A stretch of 64,000 nucleotides of DNA from an uncultured Solirubrobacterales bacterium (lineage in GTDB: Bacteria > Actinomycetota > Thermoleophilia > Solirubrobacterales > JACPNS01): positions 94,577 through 158,576 of the forward strand of contig CAKZMQ010000021.1 in NCBI GenBank assembly GCA_937128795.1, written 5' to 3'. How positions within the stretch are numbered: the first letter of the stretch is position 1; each line of letters starts with the position of its first letter. Under the pieces are notes generated by a model. It was not told the DNA's origin. It did not search any database and saw only the letters and a list, made by a program, of their open reading frames with translations. The position numbers were made by a program, and so were the translations under genes. This document shows, one piece after another, positions 8,008-17,355 of the stretch.

Positions 8008-8930
8008 CGCTGACGACAGTCGATGAGCTGCGCGCAGAACTCGACGCCGCTCGTCTCGGCGGCCGCAGCATCGGCCTTGTCCCAACCATGGGCGCCCTGC
8101 ATGAGGGCCATCTCTCGCTGATCGATCGCAGCGTCGCCGAGAATGGCGTGACCGTCGTGACCGTTTTCGTGAACCCGACACAGTTCCGCCCGGGCGAGGA
8201 TCTCGACGCCTACCCGCGACAGTTGGCCGATGACGTAGCTCTGGCCTCTGAACGCGGTGCCGACATAGTTTTTGCGCCGGCTGCGGACGAGGTCTACGCG
8301 GATGACCACTCGACGACAGTTTCCGTTGGCGGTATCACCGAGTCACTCTGCGGTGCCCCCGAACGCCGCGGTCACCAGCATTTCGACGGCGTCACGACCG
8401 TCGTCGCGAAGCTCTTCAACATGGTGCAGCCCGATCGCGCCTACTTTGGTCAAAAGGACGCCCAGCAGCTTGCGGTGATACGCCGCATGGTGCGGGACCT
8501 CAATTTCCGCACCGCAGTGATCGCCTGCCCGACGGTACGCGAGGCCGATGGACTGGCGATGAGCTCGCGCAACGCATATTTGTCCGGCAAAGAGCGGGTT
8601 CGCGCACTCGCCATCAGTCGCGCGTTACGCGCCGTCAGTGAGTCCTTTTTGGCCGGCGAACGCGAAGTGACCAAATTGGCCATGCTCGCTCGGGCTGAAT
8701 TGTTCGACGTCGACTCCGTCGAGTACCTCGAGATGGTCGATTTTGAAACGCTTGAGCCCGTCAGCGAAATCACCGACGCGACGCTTGTTGCGATTGCCGC
8801 GCACGTCGGCAACACCCGCTTGATCGACAACATCCTGCTCGACCCATCCCCTGACAACAGTTCGGGAATCGACCCGAACACAACCCCACGCGAAACGCCG
8901 TCCGCGATCCACCAGTCGCGGACGCTGTGA
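8001..8930 (+). CDS. panC: Pantothenate synthetase
   Basis: PanC condenses D-pantoate with beta-alanine using ATP, giving pantothenate and AMP. The 309-residue protein has the nucleotidyltransferase HxGH motif in GLVPTMGALHEGHLSL (H34, H37), VFVNPTQF near 52, KLFNMVQPDRAYFGQKD near 139 with the pantoate and ATP loop, and the KMSKS-like segment GLAMSSRNAYLS. The open frame starts at 7815, but ATG 8001 has a GGAGAGG ribosome site and gives the canonical N-terminus MLTLTTVDEL. About the last 25 residues are a low-complexity tail. It is first in panC-panD-panB, which together supply all three dedicated steps from ketoisovalerate and aspartate except ketopantoate reduction. Confidence 0.97.
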   Translation: MLTLTTVDELRAELDAARLGGRSIGLVPTMGALHEGHLSLIDRSVAENGVTVVTVFVNPTQFRPGEDLDAYPRQLADDVALASERGADIVFAPAADEVYADDHSTTVSVGGITESLCGAPERRGHQHFDGVTTVVAKLFNMVQPDRAYFGQKDAQQLAVIRRMVRDLNFRTAVIACPTVREADGLAMSSRNAYLSGKERVRALAISRALRAVSESFLAGEREVTKLAMLARAELFDVDSVEYLEMVDFETLEPVSEITDATLVAIAAHVGNTRLIDNILLDPSPDNSSGIDPNTTPRETPSAIHQSRTL

Positions 8931-8967
8931 AAACCGTGTGCATTTCTAACTAAGGAGAGGCAACCCA

Positions 8968-9378
8968 ATGCAACGGCAGATGCTCAAGAGCAAGATCCAT
9001 CGTGCGACGGTCACTGATTGTGACCTGCACTACGTCGGCTCGATCACGATCGACGAGGATCTGCTCGAACAGGCCAACATTCTCGAAAACGAGCTCGTTC
9101 ACGTTCTCGATATCGACAACGGTCAACGCTTCGAGACCTACACGATCGCCGGTGCTCGCGGCAGCGGTATGGTGCAGGTCAATGGCGCGGCAGCCCGCCT
9201 GGTGGCCAAGGGCGACAAGGTCATCGTCGTCACCTACGCGACATACGACGAGGCTGAATTGAAGGACTACGAACCCGTCGTCGTGCACGTCGACGACGAC
9301 AACCGGCGCGTCTGTGTCGACAACGAGGTCGCCAAGCTGCTCGGCAGCTCTGTGGTCGGCGACCCACGAGAGCGCTAG
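8968..9378 (+). CDS. panD: Aspartate 1-decarboxylase, pyruvoyl enzyme
   Basis: PanD makes beta-alanine from aspartate. The proenzyme of 136 residues self-cleaves between G24 and S25 (HYVGSITID), turning the serine into the pyruvoyl cofactor. RFETYTIAGARGSGMVQVNGAAA (split here as family blocks RFETYTI and NGAAARL) is the conserved core, with the tyrosine used in catalysis. The start MQRQMLKSKIHRA is standard, and AAGGAGAGG precedes it by about 8 nt. It lies 37 bp after panC. Confidence 0.97.
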   Translation: MQRQMLKSKIHRATVTDCDLHYVGSITIDEDLLEQANILENELVHVLDIDNGQRFETYTIAGARGSGMVQVNGAAARLVAKGDKVIVVTYATYDEAELKDYEPVVVHVDDDNRRVCVDNEVAKLLGSSVVGDPRER

Positions 9379-9428
9379 TCCAGCAAGGCAACACCACCCC
9401 CACCGCCAAACATCGGAGACGATCAGAA

Positions 9429-10391
9429 ATGAGCATCCACCCCGACCAGCAACCAATTCAGAGCAGCCCGACCGGGAACAAGTCCGGCAGGAGCGGCGAC
9501 GGATCGGTCGACCGTCGCCCAGTGACGATCACGCAACTGTTCGAGAAGAAGGCTCTCGGCGAGCCACTTGTGATGGTCACTGCGTACGACTACCCGAGCG
9601 CGACGGTCGTTGACGAAGCCGGCGTCGATCTCGTTCTCGTCGGTGACTCTGCCGCGATGGTCGTTCTCGGATACCCGAGCACCACGCCGGTGTCGATGGA
9701 CGAGATGGTGATGCTCTCTGGTGCAGTGCGCCGCGGTCTGAAGACACCGTTACTTGTCGGTGATATGCCGTTCGGCAGCTATGAGGCCTCGAACGAGCAG
9801 GCGATCAACAACGCCCAGCGATTCATCAAGGAGGCCGGGTGCGACGCCGTCAAGCTCGAGCGTGGCGGCGCATCGGCCGAGCGAGCGAAGGCGATCGTCG
9901 ATGCCGGAATCCCAGTCATGGGCCACGTAGGTCTGACCCCCCAGAGCGCGGTGCAACTCGGCGGCTTTCGCGCCCAGGGCCGAACCGCGGCTCGCGGCAA
10001 GGAAGTCATCGAAGAGGCGCTTGAGCTGCAGCAGGCCGGCTGCTTTGCGATCGTGCTCGAAGCCGTGCCTTCGGAATTGACGGAGGCGCTCGTGCCGCAT
10101 CTCAGCATCCCGTCGATCGGAATTGGCGCCGGCCCGGCCGCAGACGGCCAGGTGCTTGTTTACCACGATCTGCTCGGTATCTGGCAGGGTCGTCCAGCGA
10201 AATTCGTTCGTCAATACGAGCAGATTCGCGAAGCGATGGTTCGCGGCGTCGGCGCCTACGCCGAAGAAGTTCGTACCCGCGAGTATCCGTCCAGTGAACA
10301 CGAATATCAAATGGCCCCCGACGAGGCCCACGAGCTCCAAGCGTGGGCTGCGGGGATTCATAACATCGGATTTTCGAAAAATCTGGGCTGA
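9429..10391 (+). CDS. panB: 3-methyl-2-oxobutanoate hydroxymethyltransferase
   Basis: PanB transfers a hydroxymethyl group from methylene-tetrahydrofolate to ketoisovalerate, making ketopantoate. The 320-residue TIM barrel shows MVTAYDYPSATVVDEAGVD near residue 48, VLVGDSAAMVVLGYPSTTPV near 68 with metal ligand D, and VGDMPFGSYEAS and VKLERGG further on. VMGHVGLTPQ near 161 and VLEAVP near 206 (catalytic Glu region) are also present. About 30 N-terminal residues are low-complexity and not part of the fold. GGAGACG precedes the ATG. No panE is seen nearby. Confidence 0.97.
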   Translation: MSIHPDQQPIQSSPTGNKSGRSGDGSVDRRPVTITQLFEKKALGEPLVMVTAYDYPSATVVDEAGVDLVLVGDSAAMVVLGYPSTTPVSMDEMVMLSGAVRRGLKTPLLVGDMPFGSYEASNEQAINNAQRFIKEAGCDAVKLERGGASAERAKAIVDAGIPVMGHVGLTPQSAVQLGGFRAQGRTAARGKEVIEEALELQQAGCFAIVLEAVPSELTEALVPHLSIPSIGIGAGPAADGQVLVYHDLLGIWQGRPAKFVRQYEQIREAMVRGVGAYAEEVRTREYPSSEHEYQMAPDEAHELQAWAAGIHNIGFSKNLG

Positions 10392-10426
10392 GCAGGCGAT
10401 TTTTACTGATTTTTACCTCAAATGAC

Positions 10427-10436
10427 TGACTAGTCA
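10427..10436. promoter_or_regulatory. Palindrome TGACTAGTCA over the response-regulator promoter
   Basis: A perfect 10-bp palindrome covers the proposed -35 element. It is also part of a wider imperfect dyad whose arms are GACTGACTAG and CTGGTCGGTC (two mismatches) with a 7-bp centre. This is a plausible operator for a repressor or for the response regulator itself. Confidence 0.4.
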
Positions 10437-10459
10437 CCGGCTGGTCGGTCGTGTATATT
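10431..10459 (+). promoter_or_regulatory. Candidate promoter of the response regulator gene
   Basis: TAGTCA (10431-10436, 4 of 6) and TATATT (10454-10459, 5 of 6) are 17 bp apart, giving a leader of about 155 nt before the ATG at 10621. The rest of the 229-bp gap after panB shows nothing I recognise. Confidence 0.5.
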
Positions 10460-10620
10460 GCGAACACCGTTGGCCTTGGTGGACCGACGATGTGCCTGGA
10501 TGGCCCCGTTCAGAGCGCAGCTCGATAGAGCATTGAGAAGACTCACCGAATCGCGACTCGATGGCCGAACTGGCCGTTCCTTTTGCGGAAGGTGGTCTGC
10601 AGCGAAAGGAATCCAATCGA

Positions 10621-11241
10621 ATGAGCGCCGAGACCAGAGTGGTCGTGATCGATGATCACGAAGCATTGAGGACGGGCCTCCGCTACGTCCTCGAACCGCA
10701 CAACATCCGTGTTGTCGGCGGTACCAACGGAGCCGAAGAGGCCAAAGCACTGGTCACCCGGGAAAGTCCCGACGTTGTCGTCGTTGACCTGAGCCTTGCA
10801 GAACACGACGGGATCGAACTGATCCGTGAGTTGAGCCGCAAGCGCATTCAGGTTGTCGCCTACAGCGATTATCGCGACGACCGCCTGATCGCACGCAGCC
10901 TGAACGCCGGCGCCCTCGGGTTCGCGGTGAAGGACGAAGACACCGACGCGTTGATCGAAAGCATTCGCACCGTCGCCAGCGGACGCCGTTGGCTTCCGAA
11001 ACCGATAACCGACGACGAGGTCAGCGAATTGGTTTTGGCCGATCAACCTTCGCTCTCGCGGCGTGAGCGAGAGATTCTTGGCCTGCTTTCCGATGGATTG
11101 TCAACCGATGAGGTCGCGGAAAAGCTGTCGCTCAGTGCACACACCGTACGTACCCACGTGAAGAACGCGATGCGCAAGCTCGACGCCTCGACGCGGGCAC
11201 ATGCCGTTGCGATCGCGCTGAGGGATCTGTCGATCCGCTGA
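10621..11241 (+). CDS. NarL/FixJ-type response regulator with LuxR DNA-binding domain
   Basis: The 206-residue protein has a receiver domain with acidic pocket D11-D12, phospho-acceptor D56 (DVVVVDLSL), a Ser of AYSD near 89 in place of the usual Thr, and lysine in FAVKDED. A LuxR-type helix-turn-helix follows: SLSRREREILGLLSDGLSTD then TDEVAEKLSLSAHTVRTHVK. It should bind DNA as a dimer when phosphorylated. No histidine kinase is adjacent, so it is an orphan here. ATG 10621 with AAAGGA upstream is preferred to ATG 10561, because residue 1 then meets the first receiver strand. The dyad at 10427-10436 may control it. Confidence 0.9.
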   Translation: MSAETRVVVIDDHEALRTGLRYVLEPHNIRVVGGTNGAEEAKALVTRESPDVVVVDLSLAEHDGIELIRELSRKRIQVVAYSDYRDDRLIARSLNAGALGFAVKDEDTDALIESIRTVASGRRWLPKPITDDEVSELVLADQPSLSRREREILGLLSDGLSTDEVAEKLSLSAHTVRTHVKNAMRKLDASTRAHAVAIALRDLSIR

Positions 11242-11255
11242 CGTTTCAGCGGATC
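11232..11255. terminator. Perfect hairpin overlapping two convergent stop codons
   Basis: Arms GATCCGCTGA and TCAGCGGATC pair over 10 bp around a CGTT loop. The hairpin covers the last codons of both the response regulator (stop 11241) and the acyltransferase (stop 11246). There is no T run on either side, so it may act as an mRNA 3' stabiliser or transcription barrier rather than a classic terminator. Confidence 0.5.
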
Positions 11256-11845
11256 TGCCGGAGCACTTTCGCCGGTGCGCCGGCGGCAATCGAGTTTGGC
11301 GGAATGTCACTGGTGACGACGCTGTTGGCACCGATCACGGATCGGTCGCCAATGGTGACGCCGCTGGTGACAACCACGTTTGCCCCGAGCCAACAGTTTT
11401 CACCGATGCGGATCGGACCCTTGCTCGTAAATCCCTGAAGCGGCACTGGTTTTTCAGGGTCGTCGAAGCGATGCGCCGCGTCGCCCACGAAACAGCCGTT
11501 CGCCAGCATCGTCCAGTCACCGATGGATATTTCGTCCTGCGCAGCGAGCATCACGCCCAAATTGAGGAAGCAGTTGGCCCCGATTCGAATGTGCGCCGAG
11601 TCGAGGTTGAGCGTCAGCCAGCAGTGCGGCTGAAAGAGCGTGTTCTCGCCGATCTCGATGCGGCCAGCGCGTAGACCCTCGAGTACCTCGCCGTGGATCG
11701 GGAAGCTGGCGTACGCGCGCCGGGAAACGAGTTCCTCGACGATCTGCGCGCGGTGCTCCGGGTCGTCATTGCGCTCGTACCAGCGCTCGCGCTGGTGCCA
11801 GAGCTCCCAGTCTGATGGATTCGGATGCGCGTCTGATTCAGACAT
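11246..11845 (-). CDS. Left-handed beta-helix (hexapeptide) acyltransferase
   Basis: From ATG 11845 the product has 199 residues. It is made of hexapeptide turns such as IEIGENTLFQPHCWL, IRIGANCFLNLGVML, IRIGENCWLGANVVV, VTIGDRSVIGANSVV and ends IPPNSIAAGAPAKVLRQIR, typical of maltose/galactoside/serine O-acetyltransferases that form trimers with the active site between subunits. The acceptor is unknown. A helical N-terminal segment (WELWHQRERWYERNDDPEHR) precedes the helix. It starts 4 nt after the uvrA stop, so it is probably co-transcribed with uvrA, which need not mean a repair function. Confidence 0.82.
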   Translation of the reverse strand: MSESDAHPNPSDWELWHQRERWYERNDDPEHRAQIVEELVSRRAYASFPIHGEVLEGLRAGRIEIGENTLFQPHCWLTLNLDSAHIRIGANCFLNLGVMLAAQDEISIGDWTMLANGCFVGDAAHRFDDPEKPVPLQGFTSKGPIRIGENCWLGANVVVTSGVTIGDRSVIGANSVVTSDIPPNSIAAGAPAKVLRQIR

Positions 11846-11849
11846 TCGA

Positions 11850-14801
11850 TCAGGCAGCGGCCGCAGCGTTGGCTTTGGGTTTGGTGTTGGTCGGTGACTT
11901 TCTTGTTCCAACGACCTCGTTCAGAAACTGCCCGGTGTATGAGCGAGCTTCCTTGGCAACCTTCTCCGGCGGACCGGCTACGAGAATCTCTCCCCCGCCC
12001 TCACCACCCTCTGGCCCGAGGTCGATCAACCAATCGGCGGTTTTGATCACGTCGAGGTTGTGCTCGATCACGACGACGGAGTTGCCGGCGTCGACCAAGC
12101 GTTGCAGCACCTCGAGCAGGCGTTCGATGTCGGCGAAGTGCAGCCCTGTGGTCGGCTCGTCGAGGATGTAGAGCGTGTTTCCGGTGGCGACGCGGGCGAG
12201 CTCATTGGCCAGCTTCACGCGTTGAGCCTCACCGCCCGACAATGTGGTCGCCGGTTGCCCGAGACGGACGTAGCCAAGGCCGACATCGTTCAGTGTCTTC
12301 AGCCGTCTGGCGATCTTCGGCACCGGTTCGAAGAACTCGGTTGCCTCCTCAATCGTCATGTCGAGCACGTCGGCGATGCTCTTGCCCTTGTACTTCACCT
12401 CGAGCGTCTCGCGGTTGTAGCGTTTTCCGTGGCACTGCTCGCAGGACACGTAAACGTCCGGGAGAAAGTGCATCTCGATCTTGATCTGACCCTCTCCTGC
12501 GCAGACCTCGCAGCGACCACCCTTGACGTTGAAGCTGAAGCGGCCGGGCTTGTAGCCGCGGGCACGGGACTCCTGCGTGCGGCTGAAGAGGTCACGCACC
12601 TGGTCGAACAGGCCGGTATAGGTCGCCGGGTTCGATCGCGGCGTGCGACCGATCGGCGCTTGGTTGATGTCGATCACCTTGTCGATCTGCTCGACTCCGC
12701 GAAGCTCTTTGTGCGCGCCCGGCCGCTGGCGCGAAGCGTTTTTCATCATCGATGCAGCCGACTTGTTGAGAATGTCGTTGACCAGCGTCGACTTGCCGCT
12801 GCCCGACACCCCCGTCACGCAACAAAACACTTCCAAGGGGAATTTGGCGTTGACGTTCTTCAAATTGTGCTGCGTCGCCCCGCGCACCTCAATCCAACCT
12901 TGCGGTTTACGTCGCGAGAACGGCATCTCAATCGCGCGTTTTCCAGACAGGAACTGACCAGTGAGCGACGCCTTCACCTTGCCGATCTCTTTCGCAGTTC
13001 CCTGCGCGATGATCTCGCCGCCGTGAGCGCCCGCGCCCGGCCCGAGGTCGACGATCTGATCGGCGGCCAACATCGTGCCCTCGTCGTGTTCGACGACGAT
13101 CACCGTGTTGCCAAGGTTGCGCAGCCGTTCGAGCGTCGCAATCAGGCGCTCGTTGTCGCGTTGGTGCAGGCCGATCGACGGCTCGTCGAGGATGTACAGC
13201 ACGCCGACGAGGCTTGACCCGATCTGCGTCGCAAGTCGAATGCGTTGGGCTTCGCCGCCGGACAGAGTTGATGCGGTGCGGTCCATCGAGAGGTATCCGA
13301 CGCCGACATTGACCAAGAACTGCAGCCGTTCTTCGATCTCGCGCAGAATCAGGCGCGCGACCTGGCGCTCGGTGTCGCTCAGCGTGACCTGCTTGATCCA
13401 CTCATACGCCGCTTCGGCGGATTTTGCGCAGTACTCGTGCAATCCCAGACCATCCACGCGCACGCTGCGACTCTCTGCCCGCAGCCTCGCGCCATCGCAC
13501 GACACGCACGGCTTGAGCGACATCACGCCTTCGTAGAACTCAAGTGCGTTGTCCTTGTCGGTCTCCTTGTAGCGACGCTCGATACTCGGGATGATCCCCT
13601 CATACTTAGCCATGTAGGAACGCGATGTGTTGCGCCGCGTCGTGTACGTGACCTTCACGCGCTCGCTGCCGAGACCGTAGAGATAGACCTCACGCGCCTT
13701 CTCCGGCAAATCTTTCCACGGGGTGTCGACATCGAAACCGACGTGTTCGGCAACTGCGGTCGCAAGGCGGTCGAAATGCATCGAAAACGGGACGAGCCAA
13801 CCGCTGACGGCACCGTCAACGATGGATTTGCTTGCGTCCTGAACGACCATTTCGGGGTCCACCGTGCGCACCATCCCGAGTCCGTGACACTCCGGACAGG
13901 CGCCGTGCGGTGAATTGAAGGAGAAACTGCGCGGTTCGAGCTCGGGCATCGACGAGCCGCAGTTCATGCAAAGAAACTTCTCGCTGTAGAGGTAGGTCTG
14001 CGGCTCTGCCTCGGCCGTTTCGATCTCGACCAAACCGTCGGCCAGACCGACCGAAGTTTCGATCGAATCGGCCAATCGCTTGCGCAGATCGGGGCGCATC
14101 GTCAAGCGGTCGACGACCACCGCGATGTCGTGTTTGTACTTCTTGTCGAGCTCGATCGGTTGGTCATCGTCGAGACGACGTATCTCGCCGTCGACCTTGA
14201 CGCGCACAAACCCATCTGCACGGAGTTGCTCGAAAACCTTCGTGTACTCACCCTTGCGACCACGCACGATCGGCGCCAGCACCAAAAACTTCGTGCCGTC
14301 CTCGAGTTCGAGCACGCGGTCGATGATCTGCTCGGCAGATTGCGCCTCGATCGGTTCGCCGCAGTTGTAGCAATAGGGATGCCCGACGCGCGCCCAGAGC
14401 AGTCGCAGGTAGTCGTAGATCTCTGTAACGGTGCCGACCGTGGAGCGCGGGTTGCGCGAACTGGTCTTCTGGTCGATCGAGATCGCGGGCGACAGACCTT
14501 CGATCGAGTCGACGTCCGGCTTCTCCATCAACCCGAGAAACTGGCGCGCGTAGGCACTGAGCGACTCGACGTAGCGACGCTGCCCCTCTGCGTAGATCGT
14601 GTCGAACGCGAGCGACGATTTTCCACTCCCCGAAAGTCCGGTGATCACAATCAGCGAATCTCGCGGCAGCTCTAGCGAGATGTCCTTGAGGTTGTGTTCA
14701 CGGGCACCGCTGATCACCATGCGGTCGCTGTATGCGGTTCCGTGGGTGCGCCCGTCAACCGTGTCGTTGGAATTGAGTTTTGCTTTGCCGTTCGCTGCCA
14801 T
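11850..14801 (-). CDS. uvrA: Excinuclease ABC subunit A
   Basis: UvrA is the DNA damage sensor of nucleotide excision repair. The 983-residue protein has two ABC ATPase modules: Walker [11 protein letters not shown] near residue 50 and GVSGSGKST near 670, each with an LSGGEAQR signature. Zinc fingers are CYNCG...CMNCG...CPECHGLG and CEVCAGEGQ...[10 protein letters not shown]. The frame is open to 15152, but ATG 14801 (MAANGKAK) gives the normal N-terminus. TAGGAT lies 8 nt before it, and a stronger promoter with an overlapping LexA box lies about 60-100 bp upstream. The tail ends in an alanine-rich stretch. uvrB is 3 kb away in its own unit. Confidence 0.97.
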   Translation of the reverse strand: MAANGKAKLNSNDTVDGRTHGTAYSDRMVISGAREHNLKDISLELPRDSLIVITGLSGSGKSSLAFDTIYAEGQRRYVESLSAYARQFLGLMEKPDVDSIEGLSPAISIDQKTSSRNPRSTVGTVTEIYDYLRLLWARVGHPYCYNCGEPIEAQSAEQIIDRVLELEDGTKFLVLAPIVRGRKGEYTKVFEQLRADGFVRVKVDGEIRRLDDDQPIELDKKYKHDIAVVVDRLTMRPDLRKRLADSIETSVGLADGLVEIETAEAEPQTYLYSEKFLCMNCGSSMPELEPRSFSFNSPHGACPECHGLGMVRTVDPEMVVQDASKSIVDGAVSGWLVPFSMHFDRLATAVAEHVGFDVDTPWKDLPEKAREVYLYGLGSERVKVTYTTRRNTSRSYMAKYEGIIPSIERRYKETDKDNALEFYEGVMSLKPCVSCDGARLRAESRSVRVDGLGLHEYCAKSAEAAYEWIKQVTLSDTERQVARLILREIEERLQFLVNVGVGYLSMDRTASTLSGGEAQRIRLATQIGSSLVGVLYILDEPSIGLHQRDNERLIATLERLRNLGNTVIVVEHDEGTMLAADQIVDLGPGAGAHGGEIIAQGTAKEIGKVKASLTGQFLSGKRAIEMPFSRRKPQGWIEVRGATQHNLKNVNAKFPLEVFCCVTGVSGSGKSTLVNDILNKSAASMMKNASRQRPGAHKELRGVEQIDKVIDINQAPIGRTPRSNPATYTGLFDQVRDLFSRTQESRARGYKPGRFSFNVKGGRCEVCAGEGQIKIEMHFLPDVYVSCEQCHGKRYNRETLEVKYKGKSIADVLDMTIEEATEFFEPVPKIARRLKTLNDVGLGYVRLGQPATTLSGGEAQRVKLANELARVATGNTLYILDEPTTGLHFADIERLLEVLQRLVDAGNSVVVIEHNLDVIKTADWLIDLGPEGGEGGGEILVAGPPEKVAKEARSYTGQFLNEVVGTRKSPTNTKPKANAAAAA

Positions 14802-14809
14802 CGCAACCG

Positions 14810-14815
14810 ATCCTA
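14810..14815 (-). promoter_or_regulatory. Proximal -10-like hexamer TAGGAT of uvrA
   Basis: TAGGAT on the minus strand ends 8 nt before the uvrA ATG. It could be a leaderless -10, or AGGA within it could serve as a ribosome site for the longer transcript. Confidence 0.3.
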
Positions 14816-14864
14816 TGGAGCCTTGGGTCACGGCCGTCCGGGCGTGACCATCTGTGATCGAGCG

Positions 14865-14870
14865 ATCATA
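14865..14870 (-). promoter_or_regulatory. Distal -10 hexamer TATGAT of uvrA
   Basis: TATGAT (5 of 6) on the minus strand has its -35 position, 16-18 bp upstream, inside the LexA box at 14886-14899. A transcript would carry a leader of about 57 nt. Confidence 0.5.
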
Positions 14871-14885
14871 GGCACGCCGTCGGAC

Positions 14886-14899
14886 CGAACATATGTTCG
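14886..14899. promoter_or_regulatory. LexA (SOS) box upstream of uvrA
   Basis: CGAACATATGTTCG is a perfect 14-bp palindrome and a full match to the LexA/DinR operator CGAAC-N4-GTTCG of Gram-positive bacteria. It overlaps the -35 region of the distal uvrA promoter, as expected for SOS repression. Confidence 0.88.
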
Positions 14900-14904
14900 C
14901 GGGG

Positions 14905-16761
14905 TCAGCCGGTGTTGCCGAAGTACTCGAGCGTAAGCGGCGTACCGTCTCCGGTAACCATTGCGCGCACGCGATCGAGGTCGGAGTTCGATCCCCCGGC
15001 GTACCCGCGAGCGACGATTCTGCAGACGCCGAGTGGGCGCATTGCGACAAGAATTCCTGGCGCAGCAACACCCTGATCGGCGCACCTCGCCGACTCAAGA
15101 AAATGGTCGACCTGAAAAACCTGCCCAGGCCGAGTGCTCCAGGAGAGCACAAGTCCCTGCGCGGTTGGTCTCAGCCAGGCCGAGCCACGATCGACAATTG
15201 TGCGTCTCGGGCTGCGCCAGACCGCCGAGAAACGGAATCCACCGTTGCTGCGAACAGCTCTGTGCAGCTGAAGGTATGCACAGGTCTTGCCCTGTGGACC
15301 GGCCCGCAAGCAGGGACCGGCCGGGTCGGCCGGAAGGTGATGCCCGCCGGTCAACGGATGCGCAGGCACCACATCGGCCCAGCTACCGTCGCGGCGGCGG
15401 ACCTTCATCACGGACACACCCATGTCGAGTCGCGCGTCGGCACTGTTGCCCTGGCCGCGCACCATCCAATAGAGATTCGCCGAACTGAACTGGACGTATC
15501 GTCCGCGGCCATGCGGCTGGAGGTGAAGCGAATCGCCGTCGGTAGGAAGTCGGCCCCCACCGCTGTCCCAGTTTCGCGGCCGATCCTCCAACGCCCATTC
15601 GAGGTGAACCGCCGTCAAGCCGCTGTAGTTGCTGATGTCGAAATAGACGTCGTGCCCCTTGGGATGATCGTCCTTGATGCAGCAGCCCAAAGCCGGGGTC
15701 AGTAGAAACTCGCCGTCTTTCATGTGCGCCGAACGCAGCCGCGAAAACGCCCGCCGCGCGGTTGCGATCAGGACCGCGCGCTCCGGCGCTGCAGAAACTC
15801 TTGACGACCACCAAGCGGCGTGCATCGCAGATGTCAGCGACCAAGACAGTTCCTGCGTGCGGCCATTGAAGGTGAGGTCGCCATCGGGCGGCATCCGGGC
15901 AGCAAGCGAGCGCGTCAGCGTTCGTGCTGCATGGCGCATCGCCGGTGTCCGAGTTCTTGCCGGCAACAGACCGACCGCGCGCACGTACATCGAGGCGACC
16001 AGCGCGTTGTATGCCGGAGGATTGTCGGGGATGTCGCTGACTTCGGCGACCATCACCCGACGCGGCCAACCCTGTTCGGGTCCGACGGTGAACCCGAACT
16101 CCGCGACACGAGCAGGGATCTGCCTTCTGACCACTGCGAGCGCTCGGCTGCGAGCGCGCTTGCGGTTGTGCAGAACTGTCCCGCGGATCTGGCTGCGCAG
16201 TCTTGAGCGCAGCAATTCGAGCACCGTGAGCGCTTCGACGATGTTCTTGTTGTAGCGATAGCCGGTCCTGAACGACCGATCGCCGTATTTGATCCGCCGC
16301 AAACGATTCGCCCACGCCCGGCGAATCTCTCTGAATTCGCTGCGCTTGCCGAAGTGGCGACGTGCAAAGTTGTAGCCGGAGGTCATGAACAGACGAAAGA
16401 ACACGCCCTGTGGACGTACGCGCCGAGTGGCCAGCCGATTGAAGGCGGCCATAGCGGAGCGAAACTGGGTTTCGTTGCCGCTGCGCTTGGCGAGCATCAG
16501 GGTCGAGTAGGCGATGCTCGAAGTGCCCATCGGATCCCATACGGTCGACCCCGACGGTCGTACGTAGTTGCCGTCGGGAAGTTGCCGATCGCGCCACGGG
16601 TCGAGTATCGTCGCCGAGAGGTCGTCCAATTTGACGCCGCTGTTCTCGAATCGTGGTGCCGCTTGGGCCGACCAAGGCGTTGCCAAGGAAGCCGAAAAGG
16701 CCGCGATGAGTACCAGTAGGCCTGCCGAAACGCGTCCGACGGTGAGCAATTGTCCCCCCAT
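14905..16761 (-). CDS. Large secreted protein of unknown function, possibly carbohydrate-active
   Basis: I do not recognise the family with certainty. From ATG 16761 the protein has 618 residues with a Sec-type signal peptide: a hydrophobic core ([16 protein letters not shown]) and likely cleavage after WSAQAA, near residue 35. The N-terminal two-thirds is helical with repeated Trp/Tyr/Arg-rich helices and [20 protein letters not shown] near 290, reminiscent of the alpha/alpha toroid of polysaccharide lyases. The rest looks beta-rich, with paired cysteines (GCCIKDD, PCLRAG, KTCAYL, SARCAD, LGVCRI), and ends LEYFGNTG. It is divergent from the GNAT gene. An ATG at 16848 would add 29 basic residues and is less likely. 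Confidence 0.6.
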   Translation of the reverse strand: MGGQLLTVGRVSAGLLVLIAAFSASLATPWSAQAAPRFENSGVKLDDLSATILDPWRDRQLPDGNYVRPSGSTVWDPMGTSSIAYSTLMLAKRSGNETQFRSAMAAFNRLATRRVRPQGVFFRLFMTSGYNFARRHFGKRSEFREIRRAWANRLRRIKYGDRSFRTGYRYNKNIVEALTVLELLRSRLRSQIRGTVLHNRKRARSRALAVVRRQIPARVAEFGFTVGPEQGWPRRVMVAEVSDIPDNPPAYNALVASMYVRAVGLLPARTRTPAMRHAARTLTRSLAARMPPDGDLTFNGRTQELSWSLTSAMHAAWWSSRVSAAPERAVLIATARRAFSRLRSAHMKDGEFLLTPALGCCIKDDHPKGHDVYFDISNYSGLTAVHLEWALEDRPRNWDSGGGRLPTDGDSLHLQPHGRGRYVQFSSANLYWMVRGQGNSADARLDMGVSVMKVRRRDGSWADVVPAHPLTGGHHLPADPAGPCLRAGPQGKTCAYLQLHRAVRSNGGFRFSAVWRSPRRTIVDRGSAWLRPTAQGLVLSWSTRPGQVFQVDHFLESARCADQGVAAPGILVAMRPLGVCRIVARGYAGGSNSDLDRVRAMVTGDGTPLTLEYFGNTG

Positions 16762-16838
16762 TGCGTGAACCAACACAGGCAGTCGCAAAAAGGTGCGCTC
16801 CGGAATGCAGATTCTGAATCGGCCGATCGCGCGACGGC

Positions 16839-16844
16839 TACGGT
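16839..16844 (+). promoter_or_regulatory. -10-like hexamer TACGGT of the GNAT gene
   Basis: TACGGT ends 6 nt before ATG 16851 and no Shine-Dalgarno is present, fitting the leaderless TANNNT pattern. Confidence 0.35.
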
Positions 16845-16850
16845 GCATCA

Positions 16851-17342
16851 ATGGCGATCAGGATCGAATCGATCAGCCCGTCCGAGGTCGAAGCGCTACA
16901 TGAGGCGGCGGTCGCCCTTCACCATCATGAGGTTGCGGTTCAGCCGCGCCTCGGTGGCGCTGCCGCTCGCGACGACGCCGACTATTGGAGCATCTATTCC
17001 GAACGATTCGCGGAGTGGTTCGCCCATGGTCACGGGTTCTGCTTCGCCGCGCGTGATGATTCGGGCCGAGTGATCGGCTTCGTTTTCTGTACCGAGCGCG
17101 AGGGATTGGCCGCCTATGACACCGGAGAAAAGATTGGCTACGTCGAAGAGATCGCGGTGCTCGAGAGTGCCCGAAAGTCTGGCGTTGGACGCGACTTGAT
17201 GGACGCTGCGCGGTCGGTGTTTCGCGAGCGCGGATACATCCACTTCGAGCTGTCGACCGTCCCCGGAAACGATTCCGCGCGCGAGTTCTACACAAAGCTC
17301 GGGCTCGCCCCGGCCGCCCAACTGATGATCGGCGACGTGTAG
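16851..17342 (+). CDS. GNAT-family N-acetyltransferase
   Basis: The 163-residue protein has the GNAT core: GYVEEIAVLESARKSGVGRD near residues 98-117 (acetyl-CoA loop ARKSGVGRDL), then HFELSTVPGNDSAREFYTKLG near the C-terminus. It probably acetylates an amine on a small molecule or protein; the substrate is unknown. It is monocistronic, divergent from the secreted protein and convergent with the RHH gene 13 bp away. Confidence 0.82.
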   Translation: MAIRIESISPSEVEALHEAAVALHHHEVAVQPRLGGAAARDDADYWSIYSERFAEWFAHGHGFCFAARDDSGRVIGFVFCTEREGLAAYDTGEKIGYVEEIAVLESARKSGVGRDLMDAARSVFRERGYIHFELSTVPGNDSAREFYTKLGLAPAAQLMIGDV

Positions 17343-17355
17343 CGAAACTGCCGCA

